Positions 36,072 to 48,192 of a stretch of 64,000 bases of DNA are shown here, piece by piece. Source of the stretch: Triplophysa rosa (lineage: Eukaryota > Chordata > Actinopteri > Cypriniformes > Nemacheilidae). The stretch's first letter is position 1, and the number at the start of each line of letters is the position of its first letter. The position numbers were made by a program, and so were the translations under genes. The DNA lies in assembly GCF_024868665.1 (NCBI RefSeq), contig NC_079891.1, positions 19,891,641 through 19,955,640 of the forward strand, read 5' to 3'. The notes under the pieces are model-generated. The model was not told the origin of the DNA. It saw only the letters and a program-made list of their open reading frames with translations, and ran no database searches.

Positions 36072-36680
36072 TGTCGTGAACATTCAACACACCTCTACCA
36101 CCTGTACTCATTTATTTTGTGTATAATTGGACATTCAGCTGAAGGCTCATTTCAGGAGGGATTCCTCCTCTCAGGCTGTTGGAAGAATGCCTTTAGATGT
36201 GGATCATGGAGGCAGTTGTAACCGGTTCCCATGACCTTTATTTCAGGGCATTATAGTGTAGTCTTGGAGAGGCAGGTGCAGGCTCTCACCCAGTTTACCC
36301 CTGAAGCACTGGGTTGTAAGATGCTTTGGAACAAACAGATTAGTGCCCGTTTGTCAATACATATTAAAGTTCAATTTGTCTTTGACTCTTTTTTGATCAT
36401 AAACAATTACACAAATCAACTGAAGGCAAGTCACAAATTAAATCTGGCTTGTGCGCCCCTGTTTATAGGGTACTGATGTAACTTCATAAAGACAATAAGT
36501 CATAATGCTCAGCTTTGTGCATGACATGTTCAGTCAAGTTTTACAGCATTTTGTCTTCTAACTACATTTAATCACTAATGCTAATAAAATTGTCTGGTAC
36601 CGGACAATTATATAGCAGTATTTTAACAACAACAGAAAGATTCTTGCAAGAAATGTAGGGATTTATAAAAACGCTATTCC
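36072..36680. other. No gene seen
   Basis: This non-coding stretch includes the CAGCTG E-box (near 36136) and CATTCTTCC-like motif on the minus strand upstream of the acidic exon-like ORF. No repeat boundary was identified. Confidence 0.35.
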
Positions 36681-36689
36681 TCACAGTTT

Positions 36690-37330
36690 TGATATCAGCA
36701 ATTTTGCATTAAAGCCGCAATGTGGTATTTCAGCGGCCACTAGTGGTGAGTTTGAGAATTGCAACCAATCTCTCCGTCCTCTGCTCACCCCATTCTTTCG
36801 AAGCACGACGGTGGCCGCCACAGTACAAAAAGATGTCATCGGCTGACACAGCAGATAGTAGCCATTCAAGCAACAATGTTTCTTTACAAAGGTAAATAAA
36901 GAAAATATAGGCTTGGGCCGATAGATGATGCCACCGTCCACTGTCGATGGCTTACAGACATCACGATGTTGAGCCAGCATCGTGATTCCAACAAATGTTT
37001 CACTTTCGTCACGTGACTCTCGCTGCTCTGTGCTGCAAATCATGTTGTAAACAAATATGAAAAAATTCAAAGGGGCATTTAAGCTCGCGCTGTACAGACT
37101 GGCCTGCCTTTATAACTGTGAAGCTCGCGCTGTATAAAGAAGACGGACAGTTTGCACAGACCCGCCTGACTTTAAAACTGTATAAAGAAGACGCGTGTCC
37201 GCGAAGCCCACGTTGTATAAAGAGGACGTGTTTCTGCACAGCCCGCGATGTATAAAGTCGACAAATGTCCGCGCAGCCCACAATGTATAAAGACGATATA
37301 CGTATATAGACGATTGTATAAACACAATCC
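36690..37330. mobile_element. Transposon-derived block (unclassified)
   Basis: It holds interspersed-repeat-like segments: GCGGCCACTAGTGGTGAG and GAAGCACGACGGTGGCCGCC, then TTGGGCCGATAGATGATG near 36914, a motif of the kind seen in teleost hAT MITEs. It carries the 35-bp minisatellite at its right side. Ends and target duplication were not resolved, and overlapping minus-strand ORFs have no domain. Confidence 0.4.
37131..37318. repeat. Minisatellite, 35-bp period
   Basis: TGTATAAAG recurs at 37179, 37214, 37249 and 37284 with exact 35-bp spacing, and a related start lies at 37131. Units read like TGTATAAAGAAGACGCGTGT followed by CCGCGAAGCCCACGT, with substitutions between copies. Confidence 0.75.
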
Positions 37331-37439
37331 ATGGTGACAAACTGTCGGTGTTTTTCCCTTCAGAAAAAAGTCCCATCAGCAACAAACTATAGATGGATAT
37401 GCCATGACAGATACCTCGTCTCGTGCACATCCTACGATG

Positions 37440-38044
37440 CAATTCGTTGTTGTTGGTTTTTTTTTTTTTTCATTTTAAAAATGCAAGTTTTGGGGTTAAT
37501 GTCAGTCAATAGTAATGAGAATAATTCGTTTTATAGGAAAACAAAGTCCGTATGTCCTCATTTAAATGGTTAAGAAAAACTGCACTGGAGTATGCAGCAT
37601 TTTATTTCAATGGAAAATTTAGTTGTTTTTATAACTCTAGGTTGTGATTCTTACAATAATATTTTCCGTTGAGTCACAGAGAGAGAAAAGCTATCAAAAG
37701 GGGGAGAGGATTGGGAATACATAAAGACGTTGTTCTGGTAAAAGTGTTGGTAAAAGAGTGGGTTAGTAAGATAACAGTTTGGTCTCCAGAATTTAATGAC
37801 AGGACCAACCTCAGAGACACAACATCTAAGAAAGATTGTAAATCACATGATGCCTCACCGTAACAACATGAAAACAGTTTGTAAAAAAAGGTTGTGTTTA
37901 AAAGACAGAGACCCTGTCTAGACCGTTCTTAGTTTAGTGAATTTAAAACACCAAATGAATTAAAATGTTTCATTTGAATTCAGTTTAAATTCAGGTTGAA
38001 AGAAGAATTGTAATTTGAATTCAAGGAAGTTGATTATTCAGTAT
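37440..38044. other. No gene seen
   Basis: A poly-T tract (about 37457-37470) and AT-rich DNA. The ORF at 37669-37863 shows no domain. Confidence 0.35.
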
Positions 38045-38045
38045 G

Positions 38046-38437
38046 TAAATGTAAAACTTTGCTGTAATTTTGCAGCAGGCTTGCCAGTAACTTACTGTAG
38101 ATTTAATGACTAATATTTCCTATTAGTACTGTAACTTTAATCAAAATTAAAACACTTTGACTTTTCAGATTCAAAATGAGCAAGAAGATACAAATGCAAA
38201 AAAATGACTTTCTTCCGAAGCATTTTAGTTTTGTTTTCTGGTTAAAAAATGTAAATTTCTTTAATTACGTTAAATTTACATAACAGGAAAAGTGACCTAA
38301 GATATTTAGTCTTATTTTATGAAAGATAATATAAGAACTAGGTAAGTTTACTATGTTTAAAACAAAATTGTAATTGAAATCTACAGTAAGTAACTGGCAA
38401 ACCTGCTGCAAAATTACAGCAAAGTTTTACAATGTAC
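38046..38437. mobile_element. Foldback MITE with inverted repeats of about 55 bp
   Basis: The left arm contains GTAAAACTTTGCTGTAATTT and GCAGCAGGCTTGCCAGTAAC. The right arm is its near-perfect complement (AAACCTGCTGCAAAATTACA, GCAAAGTTTTACAATG). The loop is AT-rich and non-coding. TGTA occurs just outside both arms but the target duplication is uncertain. Confidence 0.7.
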
Positions 38438-40737
38438 CCACAAACATGTTATTATATGGGGGTTTTAAAAACATACGATAATATTAATGATCTCATTTGA
38501 AAGCCACTCATTTAAAATATAATTCATCTTTCAGAATGCTCAAATTTATATTATACACTTATTCTGATATAAATATATATTTATTTTAATATCTGAAAAC
38601 TGTTGTAAAATCCAATAGTTCCTTATATTGTTTTTATCATAGTTTAGAGAAATGTCTCTCTACTGACTGTTAAATTGTAATTCAGTTAATTCCTCTGCTT
38701 GTGATTTAAATTAAATACTAACTTACAATAAATTCCAGTTTATGAACTGATAACGTGCCAATTGTTAAATTCGGAACTTTTCCTACCCTGGAAAAGCACG
38801 TTTAGATCAACATTACAGCCTGAATCCTCATGCAAATCATTCAATACATTCAAGACTCTTTCTCTTTATTTCTCTCTATCTCTCTCTCACACACACGCAT
38901 GCACACACACATACAGTATATGTAAAATAAATACATTGTGACAGATCCAATATCAAAGCACTTCACACCGGCCCAAGCGTAAGCTCAGGAAATCTTTCTG
39001 TCTGTTTCTTTCTCTGCTACATTTAGTTGATCTCCTTTTCCTCTGTGTCTATCTGACACACATTCTTTTGCATCTCTCTGTCTCTGCCTCTCTCTTTATC
39101 TGTCCATCTCACTCTGTCCTTTAAGGTTTGAGCATGTGAGAGCGAATCTCATTCTGTCACTAAGACCTCTGCTCTGTTAACTCTCTCCCTTTAATACATA
39201 CATACTCAAATTGTGTAGCTATAACCGAAAAGTCAAAGATGGAATTAGAGGAGAATTCAGGAAGCAGTCGCTTACTTGGGACGCAGTGCAGCCAAAATCC
39301 CTCATTCTGGTCAAAACATCCAATTTACTCATCAAAGTGTTTTGGCTTCTGCTGCTGCTGATGGCTGTGAGGCAAGAGAAGATGACAGTGTTCTTCAGAG
39401 AAGGGTGAGGCTTTTTGGTTGAAGTTAAACAGTCGGGCCCACAGCAGACCTCTAATAACGGCAACGCGCACTTTTGCCTGCACTGCAACCAGGAAAAGTG
39501 ATGTGACGCAATAAAACCAGAATGCTCAGAGCAAATGGGGTTTCATTCAGCTAAATAAAGCCCTCTGACCTGTTCATTGGGGCATAAATCCTCCAGAATG
39601 AGCTTGTTATAAAAATGTAGACCTTCCAAATTATACAGAGCTACACAGCGCTGTGAGATGAATGATATATTACACTGTCATGTCCTTGATATTTTCACAG
39701 GCGCGTTTTTCCCCATTTTGAGGTTGTTGACGCATGCGGATGTTTTCATGATAAATCACAGCAGAACCAATCTCGTACTTATACGGTAAAAATGTAGATT
39801 ACAAAAGGGAACTCACTTTCCCGTTCTCATTGCCGCCGCTGTGTATTCGCGGTCCAGAACAAACAGCCATCTTAATTCTCGGCTGATTTTAGGCATGTTT
39901 ATAGAACTGAACTTCAGTGGTCTCTGTGCGGTTTGTGAAATGAAGCCTCTCCCTGCAAAGGAGAACGCGTTCTGTCATAAAATCTCTTCTTCTCTTAATC
40001 AACCGCAGACAACAAGAGAGGTATGGCCACATATAAAAGCGCACACTGAGAAAACAAACATCCTGCCTGTGGAGGACACTTATTCCTCCCTCTCAAATCT
40101 TACTGTTTCTCTTCATCTTTGTCAGTATTTATTACTCCTGAGACATTGCAAGCGATGCTGTTTCATCTCGTGTTCTCAGCATGTACAGAATCAGCCCTTA
40201 CTGTGCTATTAAAGATTCGGCCTATAGTGGAGCATTAGAGGGTGGAACATTACCAGTAGCAACCCCACTGACATAAAAGACCTCCGAAAGCCCTTTCTTA
40301 CCCTTCTTTAACCGTTTATTTAGCATGACAAAAAGTTGTCGAAGGGGGTTGCTTTAGTTTCCTAGGCTTTCATACTGGGTTTTAATCATGCAGCCTGCTT
40401 TAAGGAATTGTAGTTTATTGTTAAGTACTACAGGTTAGTCTATTAATCTTTAAACCAATAGAAAAAACAACTGTCAAAGCAGACAATGTAAATATTGGCT
40501 TGTTTGCTAGTGCTCTCAAAAAACTGGGTTTTTAATCAACCCAACGATGAGTCAAAAATGCAACTGTTGGGTTATAAAATCCTGGTTCTAAATCAAATAT
40601 AAAAAATGTTCTGTGTTAATTACATTTTTTTTCAAGTATTTTTAAATAACCGTAAAATTACATTAAAATACTGCAAGAAATATTTGCAAGAAAAACAGGA
40701 AAAACATTTAATTTGACAAGAAACTGTTATTTTACTG
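38438..40737. other. Intergenic DNA, no gene seen
   Basis: Contains CT-rich and CA-rich low-complexity tracts (38855-38915) and a degraded ACCCAAC/GGGTT repeat relic (about 40530-40590). ORFs at 39219-39488 (minus) and 39841-40212 (plus) have no domain or splice support. Confidence 0.4.
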
Positions 40738-41277
40738 TATATGTGACCCCGGACCACAAAACCAGTCATAACGGGTCAATTTTTTGAAATTGAGATGTAT
40801 ACATGATCCGAAAGCTGTATAAATAAGCTTTCCATTGATGTATGGTTTATTAAGATAGGACAATATTTGTCTGAGATGCAATTATTTGAAAATCTGTAAT
40901 CTGAGGGTGCTAAAAGATCAAAAATCGTATTTTAAAGTTGTTAATCAGAGGGGCTGATTGCTAGGCCGTTGCTAAGAAGAAACAGGTTTGTTTTAACACC
41001 CTCTTTTGGCTTACCACTGGAATGACATTGTGGAGAGTAATTGAACCCGAAAGTGGAAAATCTAAGCTTTACATAGATAAAAAAAAACTTGAGTGGGCAG
41101 CAGCCAGCGAAGTTTGAAGGCGTGTTTCTGGACATTTTGATATACCATATAGGAAATTTACAAAATATCTTCAAGGAACATGATTTTTACTTAATATCCT
41201 AATGAGTTTTGGCATAAAAGAAAAATCGATGTATTGTTTGCTATTGCTACAAATACCTGTGCTACTTACTGTATGAC
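40738..41277. repeat. Interspersed repeat of the TGTGACCCCGGACCACAAAA type
   Basis: It starts TGTGACCCCGGACCACAAAA, followed by CCAGTCATAACGGGTCAATT and CTTTCCATTGATGTATGG. The right part holds GGAAATTTACAAAATATC and TTGGCATAAAAGAAAAATCG. This matches my recollection of a widespread teleost repeat, normally bounded by an inverted GGTCC-GGGTCACA end. Here the right terminus is missing. Superfamily unknown to me. Confidence 0.55.
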
Positions 41278-41345
41278 TGTTTATGTTTATTTCTGGCGCC
41301 CCAGCTGCCAGAAAAGTTCTGTTTTTTTACAGGATTTTTTTACAG

Positions 41346-44300
41346 TGACAGTTTGTTCCTTTTTGACCCAACAGCGGGTTGAGTGTTCTTATTGAGCAGA
41401 AATATCATTTATTTTCCTGGTTGCTAGTTACTTTAAATAATATTTTACAGAAGACGATTGAAATTACTTTGGAAGTTAATATTGGTGTATTTAATGTACA
41501 ACATCACCACATGTTGTGTAGTCTGCAAGTTATAAACAGACTTAAAGCGACAGTCAGTCACTTTGCTTTATTTTCTCCCTATAGCACATAACTAGTCATT
41601 AAACTGGCTGGGAGAAAACTAATTACATTAAAAGTAAATAAGGTCCAAGTTGTTTTTTCCCCCAAGTAATTTCTTGTGTTACGGCTTAAATGAGCTAGTC
41701 CGCATCGATTTCATAGCACAAGTTGAAATAAAATGACTGTTACAGTAAGTTAAGTCCTGGCAAGAAGTTTATTCATCCTGAAGGTTTCAACATAGGTACA
41801 CCAATGCACTAGCATGTCTTGAATTAATTCAGCGCTAATGCAACGGCCAAGCATCTCAGCAGAGAATACAGCCAAACTTGTTAGCACGGATCAGCCAGAG
41901 AACCAAAGCCAAAAGCATCGGGTGCCAAAACTAGGCTGGGCTGAGCCCTGTTACAAACCCACACTCAAAGAACTGGCCAGTGATTCCCAGCGCTGTCAAG
42001 TCCCTGCTGGATGGAAAAGAGCCAGGGGAGAAAGACGGTTGGTGACAGCAAGTCAGCAGCACATGTATGCAAGTGAGAACGGGTATGCTGTGAGAAATAT
42101 CATTCAATTTCCAAAGCAAACAGTCGTCAAGTTCAAGTACGGCTGGGCGACACCCACACGCATACACAAAACACAATGAAGGAGAACAATCTGTGGCTAC
42201 AAAAGCAATATTGTCTGGGATATAATGTGGTTAGCTGATTGAAGACCTTTTATGTGTTTTTTCTCAGCGTATTCTGTTCACTCAACTGTGCAATATATTG
42301 AAATAAACAAACGGCATCTTGTTTTTATCGGTTATTTTTAACAAGACCAGCACACAAACAAACAATCTCTCTCTCTCATTTGAAGCTGCTGCAAAGAGAC
42401 AGGAGATGGGTGTGCGAGTCTTTGCCGGAAGTGGTTGGCCGCTGGTTGTGTCTCTGATTCCAACCCCAAGGAACAATCGGCAGGAACTTTTATACAGACA
42501 CAGGAAATGAAGGGGTCAGGCAACACACACACAAAATATCTTGCCGTTCCGCATGCAGCTGTTTGTAATTCACACTCTTCAGCAGAAGGCGCAATAGAAA
42601 GATTGGTTTTGGGATGTTTGCGAAATCTAAAGGAGCAGCTGTATCCTCTTAATTTGAACAGAGGAATAAATGTACACACACACGCTTACACACAAACATA
42701 AATGCTTTCTGGGTAATGAAGAATTAAAGTGTCTACTGTATGTTACGCCTTTGATGAAAGAACCAAAACAACCAGATAAATGAAATGTCCAGAAATGTGT
42801 TTTCTTTCCAAATGATATATTTCATAAAATATAATCTGAAATGCAATTTCATCAGCAGGCTCTGAGAGCAACAATAAGGACAGCGCATTTAGAAAGCTAT
42901 GTGTGTGTGTGGCTATATGAGATGTTCAGATTGCACGCTACTCTTGTATCAGTGCCACTTAAGTCTTAAAAATCTATCCATTCCTTTCTTCTCCTGCAAC
43001 CCTGAAATCAATCTGCACCTTGTGCAATCAGAAATGTGCATTTATTTGACTGGCTGATGTTACCTTTGCTAAACAATTTCTAAGAAAGCATGATGTAGTG
43101 GTCATACCAACAAGAAATATAAAACAAATCTCATACTGACACACTGCACACGAACAGACATTTGGTGACACGGTTTAATTCCGAGTTTTCAATAAGGCTG
43201 AAAGATGAGAAGAGAGTAATACAGCTCTGTTTAATTACACAAATGTATAACATTATTTGCTCTTTACCGTTTTAGCAAAACCCCCAAAATGACATACTCG
43301 AATTTGTGTACCAGTGCTATTTGAGTGCAGAATAGTTTTTAGGTATTGTGTTTTTGATATGAAAGTCAACATGAAACAGCATCCACAACTAGTTTCTGAG
43401 GGAAACACAATAATGAATAAGAACAAGAAATGCAGGGCAGGATTTCATTCATGGGAAATGGGTAATATTGTTTTTTTTCATATAAGAGACTTAAATATCC
43501 TAATTTGACTAAGGCTGGCTCAAGATACGCTTTATCTGTGAAACCAGGCCTGAAAGTAATATGAAAGAAAGAAATGAAAGAAAACCAGATTCGTACACAT
43601 ACACATATTTATATACACAGTTGAATTTTTTTTGTGTTATGCTATTTTAAATTATAAATATTAATAATATTCAATAATATATTAATAACAGTTTTCTAAA
43701 CTTGTGGTATGTCACACAATAGGACACACGTACGATATTTGTCAATATGTACACACATATATAGGCATTATATTTTACGTTATATTTTAAAGAACAAAAC
43801 ATTGTATTATTACAAGGACTTATTAAGTCCTACAAAAGATGAGCTGAGATACCTTTGGACATTATCAACAAGACAAAAGACAAACAATTTCAGTCAGACT
43901 ATTATTCGACTATTACACTATACCTAAAACCATGTCACAGCGGCTGAAATGAAATGTTGCTGCAGTGGAATCAAACAATGATGCAAAACAACTGCACAAC
44001 AACACAATGTTAAATTTAAGTAGAGTGTTGTAGAAAAGCTGCCTCATCACGTCCTTGCATTATCTCATCCGTGTCTTATCTCTGCCCCATCACTCGTCTG
44101 TTTAAGTCAATTGCTGTAGACATGTGATAGTCAACGTTTAGTAACACAGCAAATTCCATTGGAAGTCTTATCTCTGAGAGATCATGAGGGCTTGTTTTGT
44201 CTTAAGACTGTTAAATATAAACCACTACAAGGGCAAATTAAAAATCACATGAAATGAACTGCCTCTAGATATAAACATCAGTCTGCCTTTGTGAACGTGG

Positions 44301-45090
44301 CCTGATATTCATACATAGAGCAGATGTCAAACAAATGATTCAACGAAATCGTATACGGGTAATGCTGCACATACGTATGTTGAAGAGGGTTGCCATTTGT
44401 AGGTCATCTGCAGCTTGCAGGCACAGGCACAGGCATTCAAAAATAATAGACAATTCTCATCTGTAAGCTTTCAGCTGTCGCAATTTAACAGAGCAACTTT
44501 ATATTTACCTGCTTTGTAACAAAACCTAAAATGTAAAAAAATGTAATACATTTCTTCAAGAGGTTTTATTGAAAAAGAAATATTTTGTCTTGCTTTATTC
44601 TTTTTACTAACCTTGGGTCTTTTTAGCTGGCTAGTAATATCATAACTACTGAAATGAAAGGGATTCAGGAAATTGAATGAGAAGCTATCACCGATAAAGT
44701 TAATTTAAGTGTACATTGCATATACTGGATACTGAAAGCTCTCTTTAGCCAATAGATCTGGAGTTCCATGAATTATGTATATATAAATATGTTTTTAAAG
44801 TAAACAGAAGGGCAACCTGAACTGCATGAGAATTGAATCAGTCTGCCAACAACAGTCATGGTTCAGACAGAAAAACATGTCTGTTTTTCAGCTAAATATG
44901 ATCTATTTGGATTAAAACGCATTTCGACTCCAGATGTGTGCAAGTTCCACTTCACATGCCGATGAGTCCTGTTTGCTTATAAGGAAATTCTTTGAGTAGT
45001 TACTGTTGGTTGACTTAGCCTGTCTTATAATATCTGCTCTTCAACTGTAAGATTTGGAGTGATGCCCTTAGATATAGAAATACTAAAGAT
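41346..45090. other. Intergenic DNA, no gene seen
   Basis: Low-complexity AT-rich DNA. The ORF at 41838-42179 (113 codons) is slightly more balanced in composition than its neighbours, but has no recognisable domain and no splice sites at its edges. Overlapping opposite-strand ORFs at 42282-42701 cancel each other as evidence. Confidence 0.4.
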
Positions 45091-45096
45091 CATTAA

Positions 45097-45173
45097 GGGA
45101 TAGTTCACAATATTCGGTCATCATTTAATCACATCATTTTGACATCATTTTTATTTTGGGGTGAACTATCCCT
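45097..45173. mobile_element. Minimal TTAA-type MITE (77 bp)
   Basis: Bounded by TTAA on both sides (45093-45096, 45174-45177). Left end GGGATAGTTCAC, right end GGGGTGAACTATCCC, with only about 50 bp between. This is a near-minimal internal-deletion derivative of the family seen at 31233-31572. Confidence 0.75.
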
Positions 45174-45250
45174 TTAATAAAGAAACTGGAGTAATGTTTA
45201 ATATGTGGACAATCCAGGTTGTGTATGTGGAATCTTTTCTGGTAATCAAT

Positions 45251-45400
45251 ACTCTTAAAAATAAAGGTGCTTAAAAGGTTCTTCACAGTGATGCCAGAGA
45301 AGAATCATTTTGGTTCCAAAAAGAACCATTCAGTCAAAGGTTAATGGCATTCTTCTATGGCATCGAAGAACCTTTTGAAGCACGTTTTTTTTTAAAGTGA
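45251..45400. mobile_element. Short MITE with inverted repeats of about 50 bp
   Basis: Left arm: AAGGTGCTTAAAAGGTTCTT, then CACAGTGATGCCAGAGAAGA. Right arm: TTCTTCTATGGCATCGAAGA, then ACCTTTTGAAGCACG, its approximate complement. This is a common type of teleost hairpin repeat. A related AAAGAACC-rich stretch is at about 56620-56920. Confidence 0.65.
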
Positions 45401-47267
45401 ATAGTAATATCAAATACATTATATTAAGAGATATTAAAAAATGATAGGTTTAACTTACATATTCAGTTATTTATACATCTACATATCACTGCTGTCTTTC
45501 TGAAACATATTTCGTGATTTTTATTTTTTTGTCATAAATCATTACTATTAGTCACTAGGTTATACAATTAAAATGATAAAAAAGTGCTTTCAACTTTGAC
45601 ATCACAGTATTTAATCGTTTAAAAATGACATCCAAGGTTACAATTTACAAACAACAATACAATTTATTTATGAAATTGTCATCATTTACGTAATTTCTTA
45701 TGTGAAATAAAAGAAATGTTCAAATACACTGGCCATTTTTAATGCACAAGAACATGAAAGACTCATACGCTGTATTTCAGCCTTCTGAATTTTTAAGATC
45801 AGGAAAGGACTGAAATGTGAGTCTTTATTTACTGGTAACCGCAGTGACATGCTGAGGTCGCTGTGAACTGGATGTCAGATATGTAAAATCCATTTCTCAT
45901 ATAAAGATCAAAATGACTTGCATTAACTGTTTTTATGATACATTTTACATTTTATTTGCATGCTGAAAACTCCAGTTCCTGAATCGTAGATAAAGGAGAT
46001 TGCATCACCTAGACCAACCGCTAATCCACCTACTGTGCGGAACCACTGTCTGCCCAAGTGCTACATCATAGATGACTGATGGGATGCACTGCTGCTGGGA
46101 TCCTACTGAACCTAAGCCTTTCATAATAAGACTATAATAGACGGAACAGAAGAGAGAAAGTGGAGGAAAAGAGGGGGATCAAGAACCTGTGTGACAATGA
46201 AAACACCATATGCATCCAATGTGCCACTCAAGTATATACTAACTCGAGACACAGAAAGAAGAATAATGTAAAGAAATTACATGGACTAGGTGGATTAGGT
46301 GGAAAACTAAAAGCGCACACATGCACATTTCACGATTTTCCCCCTATGTCTGTTATGGAAAAGCTCAAGAGCTCAGGTTTATTCCAGGATCTGGAAAACA
46401 GTTCGCTGATTACTGTCGTGAGACATTTATTCCACTGCTTGTTTTTTCAGATGTTTATGTTTTTTGTTCTTAGATGTTAAACTCTCTCATCATCACACAT
46501 CACAAAAGACAAACAGCACACAGAACCACAGCAATGCAGGTTCGTGCATGCGCGTTTCTTTGTTTTAGGCATCATAATTACGTGCTTTTATGTATGTTTA
46601 GGGTTAGTTCATCAGTAACGCTTCACACACAGACAGGCTTTCACTCTTGGGATCTGTCCTAATCTACTTTAGCGCACTTTTACACAGGGGACAGTAACAC
46701 ACACCTAGCAACCGCATAAGAGTGTTATTTAGGTTCTTACATTACATCAGAGATTCGGAAATGCAGAAAACGTCCAACCTAAATAACAAAGAGCCAGAGA
46801 GGAGGTGTGTGTGAGAGAGAGAGAAGCAGAAAAAACAGCAGAACTTGGACAGTTACTGTTGTTTTACATCATGAGCTCATCCACATGCAAATGTTCTTAT
46901 ATGTCTGTGTGAGAGAGATTGTTTAATTACATGATTAAAGACAAGAAAGATTTGGCAGTAAAAATGATCTTTTTATCTCTTTCTCCTTCTGTCTCTCTCC
47001 ATCTCTCTCTCATGCTGAGTTATAAATCAAAACTCATTTGAACTGATAACGGTCTGAATTAAATTAAACAGCACACATTACGTTACATGTTATAGATGTA
47101 CATGTGGTGATGGTTAAATGGTATTTCTTTATGCTTTGATAAATCAAAAGCTACAGAAAGCTCAATATTTCTGCAGCTCAATTGGTATTGTGTTATAGCA
47201 ACATGTGTGTTTGAATTCCAAGGAAGATATAGGAATAAAAAAGTGTATTTCTTGAATGCAAGAAAGA
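45401..47267. other. Intergenic DNA, no gene seen
   Basis: AT-rich. The ORF at 46160-46480 has no domain. GA- and CT-rich tracts lie near 46811-46835 and 46975-47010. Confidence 0.4.
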
Positions 47268-47312
47268 AGTTGCTTTAAAAAAAGTGTCTGCCAAATGCAT
47301 AAATGTAAACCT
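47268..47312 (+). repeat. SINE 3' tail fragment
   Basis: GTGTCTGCCAAATGCATAAA followed by TGTAAAC matches the tail of the SINE at 13404-13560; the head is absent. Confidence 0.45.
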
Positions 47313-47356
47313 CTGTCCATTATGAGGGTTATTAGAAATGAAGTGTTTAGAAATAA

Positions 47357-47702
47357 TAGGGATGCACCGATACCATTTTTAAAATATAGATTACGAGTAC
47401 TGATATTTTTTCTTGTGCTCACAGATGCTGATGCCTGTACCTGTATTTGTTTCTTGGTGAGGTGAAAATTTTCCAAGCACAACACGGTGAGACTAATAAA
47501 ATAGAATAGCTTCATAATTATAAACAATTCCACCTTCACCACATTATGAAAAATAAATAATTTTATGTGCTTGTCACCAACTTTCAAAGCACAAATTTCA
47601 GTCAGTTCTGTCAGTTGAGTCACATGAGGTATCGGTCTTTGGTATCGGTGCATTTTTACGAGTATGAGTACATGAGCCGATATTGGTATCGGTGCATCTC
47701 TA
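47357..47702. mobile_element. Non-autonomous hAT MITE with 8-bp target duplication
   Basis: Ends TAGGGATGCACCGATACCA (left) and TGGTATCGGTGCATCTCTA (right) are inverted copies with one mismatch. Flanks AGAAATAA (47349-47356) and AGAAATAG (47703-47710) form an 8-bp duplication with one change. The long minus-strand ORF crossing it (47162-47653, 163 codons) runs beyond the element and has no domain, so it is rejected as a gene. Confidence 0.75.
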
Positions 47703-48126
47703 AGAAATAGTTCAGGTTTTATTTTTTATAAATGTATTTGTTTCTGCCTGTAGTATATTGCATAACTAAGATTAAGATCATTCTTCAAAAATGCACACCA
47801 ATGTGTTTGTGTGTGTGCATGCAACTGATGAGATGCATAATAATGAAATGCTTCCCACACTGATTTACTGCAAATAGATCATCAAAGTTCTGCTCTCATC
47901 TCTTGCCTTAGCCCTCCCTCTCTCCTCCTCCTCCTCCAGAACAAATGGAATATTGCAGCCGATTTATCATTCCAGTGATGAGAGTGAGTTTAAACTCACA
48001 CACTGACCCCAGACCTGAGAGGTGTATATCACTCTGTTTCTCCTCTCCTCTCGAGAGGAGAATTATTCTCAGAGATGTTGGGTCTCCTCCTTACTGATAT
48101 CACTCCTCCACCCCATCATCTCCCCT

Positions 48127-48127
<1 letters not shown>

Positions 48128-48162
<35 letters not shown>

Positions 48163-48192
48163 GCACACACACACACACACGCACACACACGC
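48128..48192. repeat. CA microsatellite
   Basis: A CACACA run of about 65 bp with GCAC interruptions near 48160 and 48181. Confidence 0.85.

Noticed and set aside
41838..42179. Plus-strand ORF of 113 codons as a possible gene
   Set aside because: No domain, no splice signals and an opposite-strand ORF of similar length; nothing beyond length supports it.
47162..47653. Minus-strand ORF of 163 codons
   Set aside because: It runs through a hAT MITE and AT-rich flanks, is rich in Phe/Leu/Ile from AT content and has no recognisable domain or splice context.
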